A DNA stretch of 64,000 nucleotides, taken from Codonopsis lanceolata. Lineage: Eukaryota > Streptophyta > Magnoliopsida > Asterales > Campanulaceae. The DNA is taken from NCBI GenBank assembly GCA_013146195.2, contig CM028377.1, forward strand, positions 178,848,465 to 178,912,464, written 5' to 3'. Position 1 is the stretch's first letter, and every line of letters begins with the position of its first letter. Below, piece after piece: positions 45,622-58,013 of this stretch. The notes below the pieces were generated by a model, which worked only from the letters and a program-made list of their open reading frames with translations, was not told the DNA's origin and made no database searches. A program made the translations under genes and the position numbers.

Positions 45622-48200
45622 GAATCTTTCATTTCAAATTCTCCCTTTAGGTAATCAAGCTGCTTCTTTGATTTCCTTAGGAGTTCAATGATATTCGAGA
45701 TCATCTACATAGGCAGCGATAATAGCAAATCAAGCGTCGTTTCTTTTATAAAAATACACGGACATAATTGATCATTCACATATCAGTCTTTTAACAAATG
45801 CTCACTTAAACAATTATACCACATGCGTAGGATTGCTTCAATCCATACGATGATCGTTGTAGTTTAATTACACAATTCTTTAGGCTTTGAGCTCGGTGCT
45901 TGGCACTTTAATTCCATCGAGGAATTCATATAATAAGCGTCTAATGATCGTATAAATAAGCCGTTACATCATCGAGATGCATATCTAGATTTTTCGAAAC
46001 CGATGAGGTGATTAGATATCTGAGCATTAATAGCATCCATTACGGAGGCTGGTTCTTCATAATCAATCGGGCCTTTGAGAAAAACCTTGTGCAACAAAGG
46101 CGGCCTTGTATCTCACAATCTCATTTTCTCATTTGCTTTCGAACAAAAATCCATCGTATCCAATGGGTTTCCACGACTTACGGTGTGAAACGATAAGGCA
46201 ATACTTTTCGTTTATTCAACGAATTTAATTCAGCCTTCATGGCATCTATCCATTTGATCTTGTCATGCCTCTTTTGACATTCAGATACAGATTTTGGCTC
46301 GGGATCATCGCCTGCCATTAATTTCGATACCGAATAAGAGAATATATCATCAATATTCTCCATTTCATCTCGGTTCCATATTTTTCCATTACATATGTAA
46401 TTAATGGAAATCTCATGGTTATCATTACTGCAGGCTTACTAGATTTGCATGATCGTGTTTCTTCTCGAACAATTTCACGATCGTGTGTTTCTTTTCCGAA
46501 CACTTTCATGTGATTGGGGATTTTCAATCACTTTCTTTTGCAGGATTTTTATCCTTTGAACCAATGGGTCGCCCACGCTCAGCGTGTCTTAGATTCATTT
46601 GCCATTTTATCATTTGGCAGCCTTTTGGTATTTCAATTCGGGCAGGAGCATTTATAGCCTACATGTGACTTTGTCACTCTTTGTATCTATAAATGCATCC
46701 GGCAATTGATTCGCTACATTTTGTAAATGTATGATCTTTTGAACTTCCAGTTCACGTTGCTTTGTGGGAGGGTCAAGGTGCAAAGATGATGTGCACCACT
46801 TGATCTCTCTTCACTTTCCCCTCTTCACCTAAAGGTGGAAACTTGTCTTCATTAAAATGACATCGGCAAGCGTGCCGTAAAGACGCCACCCGCTTTTGGT
46901 TCAAGATATTTTATTATAGAAGGGATTCATACCCAACATATACTCCCAATCTCCTTTGTGGTCCCATCTTTGTGCGTTGTGGTGGAGCAATTGGTACATA
47001 TACCGCACAACCAAAAACTCTTAGATGGGATAGATTCGGCCTCGCCCGAATGCCATCCGTATTGGGGACAAGTATTTATGATATGCACTTGGCCCGAGGC
47101 GAATCGCATACGGCCGCATGTAAACAAAGATGACCCCATACGTAAGTAGGAGCTTTGTTCTCATCATTAATGGTCTGCAATAAGTTGAATACGCTTTGAT
47201 CAACGATTCACCAAACCATTTTGTGTATGAACATGGGCCTCTGGATGTTCAACATCAATCCCTATTGCCATACAATAATCATTGAATGCTTGAGATGTAA
47301 ATTCACCAAAGATTATCAAGTCTCACTTTCTTGATCATATAACTGGGGAATTGTGCTCTCGCTTGATTATTTGTGCAATGAATTTGGCAAATGTCAGATA
47401 CGAGTTGATAATAGACATACGTGCGACCATTTGCTAGAAGCATCAATCAATACCATAAAGTATTGGAATGGTCCACTTAGTGGATGGATAGGTCCACATA
47501 TATCACCCTCGAATCGCTCCAAAACGATGGTGATTCATATCCAACTTTAGTTGGTGATGGTCTAATTATCAACTTTCCTTGAGAACAAGCCTCACAAAGG
47601 AGTTCATTAGATTGAAAAATCTTCTGGTTTTTCAATGGATGACCACTAGAATTCTCTATAATTCTACGCATCATTATTGATCCCGATGCCCCAATCTATC
47701 ATGCCAAAGCTTTAAATGTTTCAAAACTTCAAGCCATCAGGTTTCATCAGAATATGATTCAAATATTCTTATGATTGTACTATACAATCCAGATGATAGA
47801 GATGACAATTTTTCCAATATACACTTGCTTCCGGAAGTGTTTGAGGTAATGCAAAGATATTCATCATTCCCCTTATTCATAGTCTCAATATGATATCCAT
47901 TCAGGGCGATTTAATGTCTTTGAAACTTAACAAGTTTCTTTGAGACTTAGAGAGAATAATGCATTATTTATCATAAATTTCGTACCTCCAGGCATTAGGA
48001 AAATTGCCTTGCCAAATCCTTCAATTATTTTGGCATTACCAGATATAGTGTTGACATTAGCATTGTCAATTTTGAGATAAGAAAAATATTTCTTATTTTT
48101 AAGTATGGTATGCGTAGTAGCTTTGTACTGCCGCAAGACATAAATCTCCTCCTTGAATTTGGATTCGAGACATATTTGTGATCTATTTCAATATGAAAGA
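45622..48200 (-). pseudogene. Copia pol: protease, integrase, partial RT (frameshifted)
   Basis: The protease region shows THTILKNKKYFSYLK, NVNTISGNAKIIEGFGKA and LMPGGTKFMINNALFS at 48130-47927; the catalytic aspartate segment just before it is scrambled. LLCEACSQGKLIIRPSPTKV (47590) marks the end of the zinc-binding part of integrase, and core and C-terminal fragments follow to about 46900. The linker block DDPEPKSVSECQKRHDKIKW and AMKAELNSLNKRKV is at 46363-46178. RT text near 45710-45622 (LDYLKGEFEMKD) follows the YVDD position and is cut by the gap. No frame stays open for more than about 75 codons. Confidence 0.75.
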
Positions 48201-48377
48201 AAGTAAAATAAGATGAATAAATATGATAACACATTGAATGCAAAATGCATATATAAACTTTATTGTAAGCATGCTAGTATACATAGAAAAAGCAGATAAT
48301 GTTCCTACATAACAACATGTTACTTTTTCCACAGCTTTTATCTAAAACTCGGACCATAGCTTCATTCCTATGTTCAT

Positions 48378-49485
48378 TTATTGTTCATGACCAATATCAT
48401 CACTAATGGTATTGGTCATGTCGACGTTGGCCATATCACCGAAATCAAAATAAAGATCTTCAGGATCATTTTCAAGGAAATTTGTCTCTACATTCTTTCC
48501 TTTTTGTGATCTCTCATAAAGATCAACTAGATGTTTGGCCGTTCGGCATGTGCGTGCCCAGTGGCCTGTCATGCCACACCTAAAACATGAACTCTCTTCA
48601 TTGTTTGGACGCACATTTTGCCTACTCGAGGAGGTGTTTCTATCATCATCTCTGTTCCACTTCAGGTGGCGAGAGGAATTTCCATTATACGGATGATGAT
48701 GATGGCGACGAAAGTTATTTCGTCCGCGGCCTCTTCCTCGGCCTTGATTCCGACCACGACCCCGGCCTTGTCCATGATTTCCTTGGCCTCGACCACGACC
48801 GCGACCACGACCACTACCACGCCCACGCTCTTGGCCTTCATCATACATAGTCCCATTCGCTTCAGGGAATGGGGCTGAACCAGTCGGTCGAGATTCATGA
48901 TTCTTCATTAGAATCTCATTATTCTTACAAGTAGGCAAGAGATCAATTCGTAGTACCTTTTAAAACCCTCTCTCGATATTGCAGCAGAGCATATTCGAGG
49001 CATGAAATGTGGAGAAAGTCTTCTCCAACATATCATATTCAGTGATGGTTTCCCCACATAATTTCAACTGTGAGGTTATTCTGTACATCATTGAACTATA
49101 TTCATTAATGGTTTTAAAATCTTGTAGGCGGATATGAATCCAATCATAGTGTGCTTTTGGGAGAATGATATGACCGTTCTCAAATGGTCATATCTTTCGT
49201 TCAAACTCTCCCAAAAGACGAGTGGATCATTGACCGTGAGGTACTCCATTTTTAGGTCTTCGGACGTGGTGTCGTGGTGTCGTGAGGAAAATCATGGCTT
49301 GAGCCCGTTGTTGGTTACTTATCCATTCACTATTACTTTGTTGGATAGTATTTTCGAGGCTTCTAGCGGCCAGGTGGGTTTCGGCATCTATTTTCCAAGA
49401 CATATAGTTTTTCCCAGTTATGTCGAGCCTTTCAAATTCAAGCTTAGCAATGTTTGCCATTTGTGAAGAAAAACTATAAAAATGA

Positions 49486-49490
<5 letters not shown>
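48378..49490 (-). pseudogene. Copia gag with RG-rich domain and CCHC knuckle
   Basis: The N-terminus ANIAKLEFERLDITGKNYMS starts near 49458 (first ATG of the open stretch at 49490). It is followed by AETHLAARSLENTI and QQRAQAMIFL, then a frame change near 49270; homology continues in other frames. The C-terminal part (48938-48378) is one open stretch: about 40 residues almost purely glycine, arginine and glutamine (48720-48850), a histidine cluster, then CFRCGMTGHWARTC (C-x2-C-x4-H-x4-C) near 48550-48595, and an acidic tail NDPEDLYFDFGDM. The RG-rich block would bind RNA. The knuckle is complete. Confidence 0.8.

Positions 49491-49536
<46 letters not shown>
49489..49536. repeat. (AT)n microsatellite
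   Basis: About 24 AT units directly upstream of the copia gag start, in the element's leader. Confidence 0.95.
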
Positions 49537-49543
<7 letters not shown>

Positions 49544-50458
49544 ATGATGACATGGAAATTTTATTCATACGATAATCAATCAGTACATGTTAAAATGTAT
49601 GTTGAAAGCTATTGTAATTGCTAACAGGACATATATGATACAAAGAAGGCTAATAAAAATCTCAAAATCATTTGGAGGGAATTCAGCAACAAAAACCATT
49701 GCAGTGCATGCAATAACAAGTATGATAATAATCATCAACATTGGAGGAAACATTTTGTAGAAGAAGATATGATAATATTGAGAGCTTGTAAGGAGATGGT
49801 AAAAATGTGAGTAATCTATTAAAATGTTACGGTATATATGGAGAGAAAAATGACCGTTTATGACCGTTAACTAGCCGTTTATTACCGTTGGAGGAGATAA
49901 ATAAAAATCAGTAACTAGCCGTTTATAGCCGTTATATAGCCGTAAACTAACCGTTATAGGATAGGGGTAAACATGTAAAAATTCCGATTTAATAGAATTA
50001 CATTTATATTATGAATACATATAAAACTTATTAGGAGCAATAAATAAAATAACTCCGCATGAATATTTTTCTAGTCAACTTTATACAACTATTATATAGC
50101 ATACATATATATTCACGCCACGCTACTCGGCAAGCCTTTCTGTGGGTGTTTGTAAGTAAGTAATAAATATATATGTATATAAAGTTATTCATATATATAA
50201 AATTGAAATATATGTATATATATAAATATTCAGTTTATAGCTTGGGGTTATTTCTGCACAAGCATCAACGAACATATATATTATGCGTTAAATAATAAAT
50301 TATTATTTCGTCATCTCACCATATATTATCGACGGTGGCTCAACCAACCTTTTCTTAATAATGGTGATATACGATATATATTGAAGTAAAACAGAGACAT
50401 AAAATAAATAATATATCGGTAGAAAATTTTACCGATTGAGATTGTTAACAGTAGAACA
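49537..50458 (-). other. Copia leader, non-coding
   Basis: AT-rich untranslated leader with repeated AACGGCTA/TAGCCGTTTA words at 49850-49950. No reading frame of note. Confidence 0.6.
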
Positions 50459-50473
50459 ATCGTGCTGATAACG
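50459..50473 (-). other. Probable copia primer binding site
   Basis: The minus strand reads CGTTATCAGCACGAT directly after the LTR end ATAACA. This junction text is common in one group of plant copia elements. The primer tRNA is not assigned. Confidence 0.6.
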
Positions 50474-50510
50474 TGTTATAAAGTAACCACAAATTAAGAC
50501 AGAAGAGTAT

Positions 50511-50541
<31 letters not shown>

Positions 50542-50708
50542 TTTTTATTCAGAGTAGGAATCTGGGGTGCCGAAACCTTTTACAAAGCTCGGTATTTATA
50601 ACCGAGCTGAAGAAGTGATACCATAATTGATATCACTGTATATGCATAGGCTTTGACATTAGTGAACTAGGGTGGCAGTGATTTGTCCACCATTATTGGT
50701 TCATAACA
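50474..50708 (-). repeat. Copia 5' LTR (235 bp)
   Basis: Ends TGTTAT and ATAACA are inverted copies. It holds a (GA)n run at 50514-50540 and a TATA box at 50593-50600 set inside a perfect palindrome. Confidence 0.8.
50586..50608 (-). promoter_or_regulatory. TATA box inside an 8-bp-arm palindrome
   Basis: Arms AGCTCGGT and ACCGAGCT enclose 7 bases. With one flanking base they give TATAAATA on the minus strand, in the right part of the LTR to act as promoter. Confidence 0.55.
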
Positions 50709-50722
50709 AAGTATAAATTATA

Positions 50723-51478
50723 GGGGGTGGCTATTTCTACTACATTTTGTACTTATCCACTACTTTATTAATTATTACTTTAAACTAATGTTTTTGCACA
50801 AAACCATCCCTAGTTTATTAATTGACATTTGAAGTTGAACAAGATAGTTTTTTTTTTTCTATTTATAATTTTTTTAGGACTTTTTGATTCTTAACACATC
50901 TCCGAACAAGATAGTTTTTTTTCTATTTATAACTTTTGTAATAGATATATTTTTTCGAACATGCTTATGACCTGTTTCATTATTCATAACAAAAAAATTA
51001 ATTCATTAAAGTATTTGTCTTCCACAATTTTGGATAATATGTGATACTTCACTATTATTATAAAAGATTAATTTAATTTAAACAATATATTTTATGAAAA
51101 TATATTCGATAATAACAATATAGTAGGTGTTGAATTGATAGGCAGCGATCATATGTTTTCTCAAAACTCGGTTTAGAAAAAATATTTTATAGTATTAGTC
51201 TTTTATTATGCTACATGAGTGAAGAATTTTATTGATTAAATATTTAAAATAAATAAAAAAAGCATAATTATGTTGTTCTTGTGACGGTAACCAAATACCG
51301 TTTGATATTTTTTTGAATTTAGAAAATAATGTAGGTTGGTAATTAGAAAAGCAACATTGTTAGATAACATAATATGGACAAGTAATCAAGGTATAATTTT
51401 GTTCAAATATGTGTTTATTTGATGTAATAATGGTAATGTAGTGGATAAAGAAAAATTGTAGTGGAAATAACCACTTCC
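50723..51478. mobile_element. Mutator-type MITE, copy B
   Basis: Same element as at 14092-14849 with the same flanking 9-bp words TAAATTATA (50714-50722) and TAAGTTATA (51479-51487). This shows it was duplicated with its flanks. Confidence 0.75.
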
Positions 51479-51487
51479 TAAGTTATA

Positions 51488-52084
51488 TAGGGTATACTAT
51501 TGATGTATCCAGAATAATGTAGATGCACTAGGCTAAGAAAACTGAATATCTGACTTTCAATCTATCCATGATATAAGACCCAAACCTAACAAAGAAATCA
51601 AGAACAACAGTGAACTAGGTAGGGGCTTTCCCTGCGAAAGCACTCTTGTGTGATAATAAGTAAACGAACAAAATCACAGAGACCTCGATTTGGGGATAAA
51701 CGAACAAATTTCCAATCAAAGCACACATAAGGTTTCTTTGAACAAGACCTCAATTTCAAAGCATATAGATTAAGGAGAAGAGAGAGATACCTGGGTAGTG
51801 CAACGGTGGCGTAGGGAGTTGAAGGAGAGAGAGTGTTGGTGGCGGCAAACACTAAGAACAAACGAAATCAGATACGACGAACAAGGGGGGTTGGGAGAAA
51901 TCTAGGGTTTGAGAGAGATTAAGAAGAAGGGAGAGAGGTACCATACCTGAGCTTGTTGCTTGCGGTGAGGGCGTCGATGGTGAGCGGAGGGATTGCGAAG
52001 AAAGAGCGTGAGAGATGGTGAGCGGAGGGTGAGAAGAGAGAGAAAAGAGTTCGTGATTGTTTTGCCGATACCTTTGTGTAATTG
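51488..52084. other. Non-coding, possibly interior of a CACTA derivative
   Basis: Counterpart of 14859-15439. Short open frames show no domain. Confidence 0.35.
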
Positions 52085-52368
52085 TAATGGGAGTTTTTTT
52101 TTATGTAATCATTGACGGAACCTTCGTCAGTAATTACTGACAGACATATTTCGTCGGTGATTACCGACGGAACGTCCGTTAGTATATGTGGCGTCATTCT
52201 CCAATTATTTTACTGATGAACTTTTTTGTTTTGCTGATGAAAATTTTTGGTTTGCCGACGGAATGTCCGTAGGTAAATATGGTGCCAATTTACTAACAAA
52301 CTTTCGTTAGTAATTTTCATTTTCCGTCGGTAATGTTTCTGTCGGTAATAAGCCTGTTTCTAGTAGTG
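52085..52368 (-). mobile_element. CACTA terminus, copy B
   Basis: The minus strand starts CACTACTAGAAACAGGC at 52368, with the same subterminal TTACCGACGG clusters as copy A. Confidence 0.75.
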
Positions 52369-53511
52369 AGTTGTGATTTGCTTCTTTCTCTTCCATTCTC
52401 CATTTCTTTCTTCTTCCTTATGCATTTTTCATTTATATGTGGGGTGGGTTAGGGTATGTTTTTGGTTTGCTGCGTATTAAGGGGGAGGGGAGGTGTACTC
52501 AGCGTATGAGGTTGAACCTAGGCTAGATTAGGGAATGGTAATAATAGGAAAAACATGGAGGGTGTGTTAAGTTTTTTAATTGATTTTGAAAAGAGGGATG
52601 ATGAGTACTTAGTAATTGGGTGCACATAGAGGATTTGAGGGTCCAAATAATGCCCCCTAATTTTGGTTTACAAATACATTCTACAAAGCATGCCAAAACT
52701 TATAAGTATTAATATATGACTAGATGAGCCCCCCATCCTTTGGGATTGCCTTAAGTAATCCTTGAGTTTAAGATATCATAAACTAGCTCTTTAAAGCTTA
52801 TTTTGTTTCAGTGATAATGTAATTTGCCTATTTTATTACAAAAAACAATCACATGCAATGCATATAGTTACTTACAACACAAAAATAGACAAAGTTAGTC
52901 TTAAGGATATGAATGAAATACTAATAAATTAAAATGCAAAATGTTCTAAGATCGATTCCTAAATACCTTGATAGTTCAGAATCTTTTGTTGCACATTTAC
53001 ATACACACACAAATATATATAAATGTATTTAAAACTTGATGAATGGGATTACTGCTAGAGGTCACCAGGGGGCACTCTAGTCATTATATTAAGTTATAAT
53101 GACTTGTAAAAATGAAAAGTTCCCATCGTTTGGGAAATATGAAAAAATAATTTTCAACTTCCAAACAATATTGACTTTTGTTATTTATATCTAGAGTGTT
53201 TTTTGAATTAAGTCGCTATATGATATTAATAACTTTGCATCTCAAAAGCTTAGAATAGTACCCTTTAAATATTAAAAACAATGAATAGATATAAAATCAA
53301 TTGAATTAGGCCTTAATTTTGTTATTCATTCACTCATGCTTTAGAGTTTAGACCCCAATTTTGATAGAGTTTTCTGGGTCACACTCGAGCCATGCAAGTT
53401 TAAGTTTGGTATAATTGGGGTTACTCAGTAGCGTATACTAGGGAACAACGAGAACGAATATCCAACTAGTTTGATTTAAAATAACATTCAAACGTTGCAC
53501 GTAATAAGTTA
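52369..53511. other. Intergenic, no feature recognised
   Basis: Counterpart of 15726-16857 in copy A; AT-rich, without genes or recognised repeats. Confidence 0.55.
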
Positions 53512-53780
53512 CTCCCTCCGTTCATAAATAATAGTCATGCTTTCATTTTTCGTCAGTTCAAAAGAAATTGTCATATTTCTAAACTTTCTTTTTCTGGCTA
53601 ACAATTTTACAATTTTATCCTTACCTTTTCTTAGCTACTTTAAGTATAGACCACATATAAATGGACTTTAAAGAAAACTACACATCATACCGATATTTAT
53701 AATAAATTCGATTAGTTTTACTTAGTATATGTGTGCAGTCAAACATGATTATTATTTAGAAACCGGGACGGGGGAGGGAA
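53512..53780. mobile_element. Stowaway-like MITE, copy B
   Basis: Same as 16858-17125, starting CTCCCTCCGTTC after TA and ending GACGGGGGAGGGA. Confidence 0.7.
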
Positions 53781-54071
53781 GCATTATAGAAAGATGGAGG
53801 ACCCAAAATACGAATTCTTTTTGTTAGTCTTTGATCGATTAACTTAAAAGTTACAACCAATTTGAGGATACTCTTTGTTGTAAGTGTAGGATTGCTCACC
53901 ACGGGAAATCAAGTAGAATGAAGAAAATGACATTGTTAATCAATCCCTTCCTCAGTTCATTAATTTAGATGTAGAAATAATCAAAACAAACACTATCATT
54001 GAAAACTATACAAATCAATGTAATCAACTAGCTACCTCAACTAGAATGACAATGGATTTTGAAGGAATATG

Positions 54072-57000
54072 TCAATGGCAGATAACATTAGGTGAGGTTG
54101 AAATAAATGTTCCTTGAGTATTTTCGCAAAAGGCTTCAAGACCAGATCCTGTTATCGAAACATGATCCAACACGATGTCGGTACAATGTGCGTTCTCACT
54201 GCAGTCGATTTTGATCGCGAGTTGCGAGGCTGAAGATCCTTGTATGTTTTTGTATGTCACAGAGCTCACTTTTACTGCCATTGCGTTCTATACCCATGAC
54301 ATCCATAAACCAAAAGGAATTTCACTTAGAGCTATTTTATTATTGTTAGATTTTGGACAGGGAAGTATTAATTATATTACAATCAACCTATCAAAGTAAC
54401 ATGGTTCTAAAACTTACCAAACAATGTTTCCCATTGCAATAATGTTGATCGATGATGATAGGGTTCTTCACATTTTCAAGCTGAATTTGTTGGAATAAGA
54501 TTTGCCTTGCATATCCCGATCCACCCTAAATATGAAGAAGATGTTGTATTAATATTCATAATGCTCTGTTGTGTGTGTGTGCGCGCGTGTGTGCTTATAA
54601 AGAGAGATACTTTATTTTTATTTTTGGTCGAAGCCAATACGTACCGGTGTTGTTTTGATTCTTACTCCATTCATGGTAGAAGTTAGGTTGCAATTTATAA
54701 CACGTACTTGTTCCACCGTATCTACAACATTGGTTTCTCCGAGGCTTCCAATACTAGTCGTGTTTGCGTTGTTGAAAAAAAAGAAAGACAAATAATAATA
54801 AATAAGAAAAGAAAGCATTAGAGCTAGGGTTACTTCAAGAATGAGATGGTTGAAGACATATGTTTTTCTAATTGGTAAATTATAAGTAACCCTTTGAACT
54901 ATTGGTTGAGGTTCGAATTACCCCCTTAACTATCAATATTAAAGCAATGTGCCCCCTCTCAGCCTTAGTATTTTCTTTCCCGTCTTATGTTTAAGCTCTC
55001 ATTTGTGAGTTGGCGAATAATGTACACGTGAATCTCAGATAACCATATTCTGAAAACTTAAACGACAATCCTTGTGATTAAAAAAAAAAGTTATAGTTGA
55101 AGGTGTCACATTGCTTCAATTGATAGTTGGGAGCGAAATTCGAATCCAACTCATACTTCGGGAAGGTTATTTTACTTTTTTAATCGGTGCAAATAATTCA
55201 GATGTATGTGACAAAAGTAAAAAAAAAAGGAATAGTTACTATACCTTATTCCATGACCCGGTCCACAGTTTACCCCCGTAACATTGATATCAAATGATCC
55301 ACCATTAATGGCCACACAATCGTCGCCTGTATTATTTACAAGTATCTTTAGTTAGTAAGTAACTCTTTTAAAAAATACAAGTGAGACTAAAATACCACTT
55401 CCTCTATTTCTAACAAATTATCTTGTTCGACTGGAGATACTAATTAAGAAAAATTAGTTTACTAATTATAAATATTAATATAACATATACTCTGGTTTCC
55501 CTAAAAACCCATGTGATATAAGCATCATCAATGTAAGAAGAATTATTATAATAAAATGATAAAAAAATTATTTTTCTATAAAGGGATGTTTAGAAACATG
55601 ACAATTTCTTAGAAGAGACGAAAACGAAAATCATGATAATTTTTTTGAAACGGAGGGAGTATTAAGTATGAATAATAGAAATAAAATTACCAGATTTGAT
55701 GTAAGAGTCATGAATATTAACATGAGTTGAGGAACTGACTTCAATACCATCAGTATTTGGGCTGTCCTCGGGTGAAGATATAGAGATATGACCAATATCC
55801 ACATTATTACAATTATGAACCCCAATATGTTGTCTTGGGCTATTAATAACTGTAGTTCCACTAATTTGAAGTCCATTGCAGCCATTAAAATGCAAAGCCT
55901 GCAAAATTTAGGAAACATTGGGGGTCAGTCATATTTTTTAAGTTTTCAAACGCTTTATACCTTTATATTATTTCGTTACTGGAAAAAGACGTTTTATGTA
56001 TCTCGATACACAAAATGAAAGTTCTAAGTCTATAAATCTTTAGCTAGAATGAAAGTTCTCTTACTGAAGGGAATTTACAACTTGATGCCATATCCTGGAA
56101 AAAAAAACTCCATTAATCCCAAGTAATGATCATAAATGAGCTATAATCTTAGAAAAATTATTTTAATACATTGATTATATTTACTGTAAAAATTCCAATT
56201 AATGATATATACATTCAAAAACAAACTTACTGTTACTGGTGATTTGTTCCACCAAAGTGCACCCTGGCCGTTAAATTGACCCGACCCATCAATAATAAGA
56301 CCGTTGACATTCATGAAATATATCCAAAATGAGCCGGATCCGCCGCAACCGGTCCATCCATCAATACTCTTTGGTGCAACGATATTTCCTAATACCTATC
56401 CACCTCAAAGGCAATAATTTCACTTTCTTTCACCCAAAAATTTCGATCATATATAAAGTCATACATTACATATATAATAAAGAGAAAAATAAATATTTAT
56501 GTATAATTAAGTTTCGACGATTTAAATAGTTCCCATAATTCTGGATTTAATGTCGAGCAGATAAACTTGGGAGCATACCAAATTTCTATGTTTAGTCTTT
56601 TCAAAATAAAACTCTATTAAATGGATACTAAAAGAGAAAATACGACTGATTGAACATTTATAGAGACAATTTCATAAGTTTATATATTAGAGAAAATTGT
56701 AGGTCAGTACATTTTGACGAATTTCTGACAGTTTTAATTAATCACCGATATTATTTTTAAATCGCTACGGTGCAATTGCATATATCGCGATAACAAATGG
56801 TTGCATCGTTTGATATCAAAAGACGCATAGTCTTATCAAATGATACATCACGATGCATGAAAATGTTTTTTAACGATTTGAAAAAAAGTATCAGAATATG
56901 GACTAAAGTGGTTGATAATCCGTCCAAGTTTAGTAACCCGAATTTCCCAAGTATATTACCTGAATGTGAAGTTTTGAAGATTTGCATGGACCATTGAATT

Positions 57001-57534
57001 GCACGGGCCTCACTATAAACGTCCCACCGGACGGTACGATCAATGTCGGATTTGTTGAGCTATCTTCACACAAACTGGACCAACCTTTGATGAAAGCCTT
57101 CAACATGGAGTACAAATTAATAAAAACACATAAATCTATATTTTTTTTATTATTTTACATGGAGAAATTTTGTTCGTAAAGAAACAAATATTGAAGGGAG
57201 AAATACGATAGCAGGTCTCCTGTAAAACGGTCTTATAAATCTTTATTCGTAAAACGAAATTTTACTTTTTCATAGCTCAATCCATTAATACACGGTGGGT
57301 CAAATAAGGAGAATCTGTCTTACAAAAAAATATATGTAAAACTATCTTACCTAAACTTTTGTCAAAACACGAAAGAATAAGCAATTGAATAGAATTTACC
57401 TCCGTGTCGTCTGTTTTCCCATCTCCTCTAGCACCAAAGTTTGTGACAGAAAATGTAGCCGCCGTACCGCTATACGGACCAAATGAAGCAAGATATAGTG
57501 CAAAAAATATTGCAATATTTAGTAGCTCCTGCAT
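54072..57534 (-). CDS. Polygalacturonase (GH28 pectinase), intact copy B
   Basis: Secreted glycoside hydrolase family 28 enzyme, predicted to cut alpha-1,4 bonds between galacturonic acid units of de-esterified pectin in the cell wall. Nine exons on the minus strand: 57534-57400, 57097-56960, 56395-56231, 56094-56065, 55898-55691, 55326-55245, 54753-54645, 54525-54418 and 54287-54072. All introns are GT-AG, and phases join to 396 codons ending in TGA at 54072, a usual length for plant members. Residues 1-26 form a hydrophobic signal peptide ending SGTAA. The mature start TFSVTNFGARGDGKTDDTE is typical. Catalytic motifs are SPNTDG (D206), GDDC (D227, D228), CGPGHG (H250) and RIK (284-286). Exon 4 is a 30-bp microexon (DMASSCKFPS). 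The ATG at 57534 was chosen because it directly precedes the signal peptide. A Stowaway-like MITE lies in intron 5. Endo or exo action cannot be told from sequence alone. Confidence 0.93.
55395..55659. mobile_element. Stowaway-like MITE in polygalacturonase intron 5, copy B
   Basis: A 265-bp insert between TA dinucleotides with ends CCACTTCCTCTATTTC and GAAACGGAGGGAG, identical in position to copy A. Splice sites are not touched. Confidence 0.7.
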
Positions 57535-57547
57535 CACGAGAAGAAAA

Positions 57548-57740
57548 TAAAAGTTAGAAACGAAAAGATATATTCACTAGTCATTGCACAAATGGACTTC
57601 AAAATCAAATACTCTAAATTATTTTCATTTTTAAACATTTTTTAGTCACACCGAGTGTTTTTCAAATGAAAATTTAACATGCACATATACTTTTTAATTT
57701 TTTTCCAAATCATAAAAACATACGAATTCCATGTCTTATG

Positions 57741-57785
<45 letters not shown>

Positions 57786-57802
57786 AATTTTTATTTAAAA
57801 AA
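57548..57802. repeat. AT-rich segment upstream of the start codon, only in copy B
   Basis: About 255 bp beginning 13 bp upstream of the ATG, including an (AT)n run at 57744-57783. In copy A the same flanks are joined directly at an AAAA word, so deletion in A by short homology is the simplest reading. Insertion in B is the alternative. Confidence 0.85.
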
Positions 57803-58001
57803 CACTTAATTTGGCTTAGAATATCAAAACAAAACAATAGTTTCGGAACGGGGAGAGTAGCAAATAATTGGATTGTAGACAATCGTAATGTAAAAATTGT
57901 TTAACAGAAAATTATAAAAAATAAAATAAAAATTCATTAGTAGTGGCTTAATTAAAGCGAGACGTACTAAAGAAATTTGTGTGTTTATGAAATTGTGTGT
58001 G

Positions 58002-58013
58002 CTCTATATATAG
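58002..58013 (-). promoter_or_regulatory. TATA box of polygalacturonase copy B
   Basis: TCTATATATAGA on the minus strand is the counterpart of the box at 21084 in copy A. Here it is about 470 bp from the start codon because of the extra AT-rich segment. Confidence 0.5.

Larger units (their letters stand above)
45622..50708 (-). mobile_element. Ty1/copia element, 3' part lost in the gap
   Basis: The minus-strand order is a 235-bp LTR (50708-50474), primer site, about 1 kb leader, gag with an RG-rich domain and zinc knuckle, protease, integrase and partial RT, ending in the gap. Its LTR edge is also the left edge of segmental duplication copy B. Pol is heavily frameshifted, while gag is better preserved. 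Confidence 0.85.

Noticed and set aside
48587..48878. Plus-strand open frames across the RG-rich gag tract
   Set aside because: Shadows of the low-complexity gag sequence on the other strand, without any motif.
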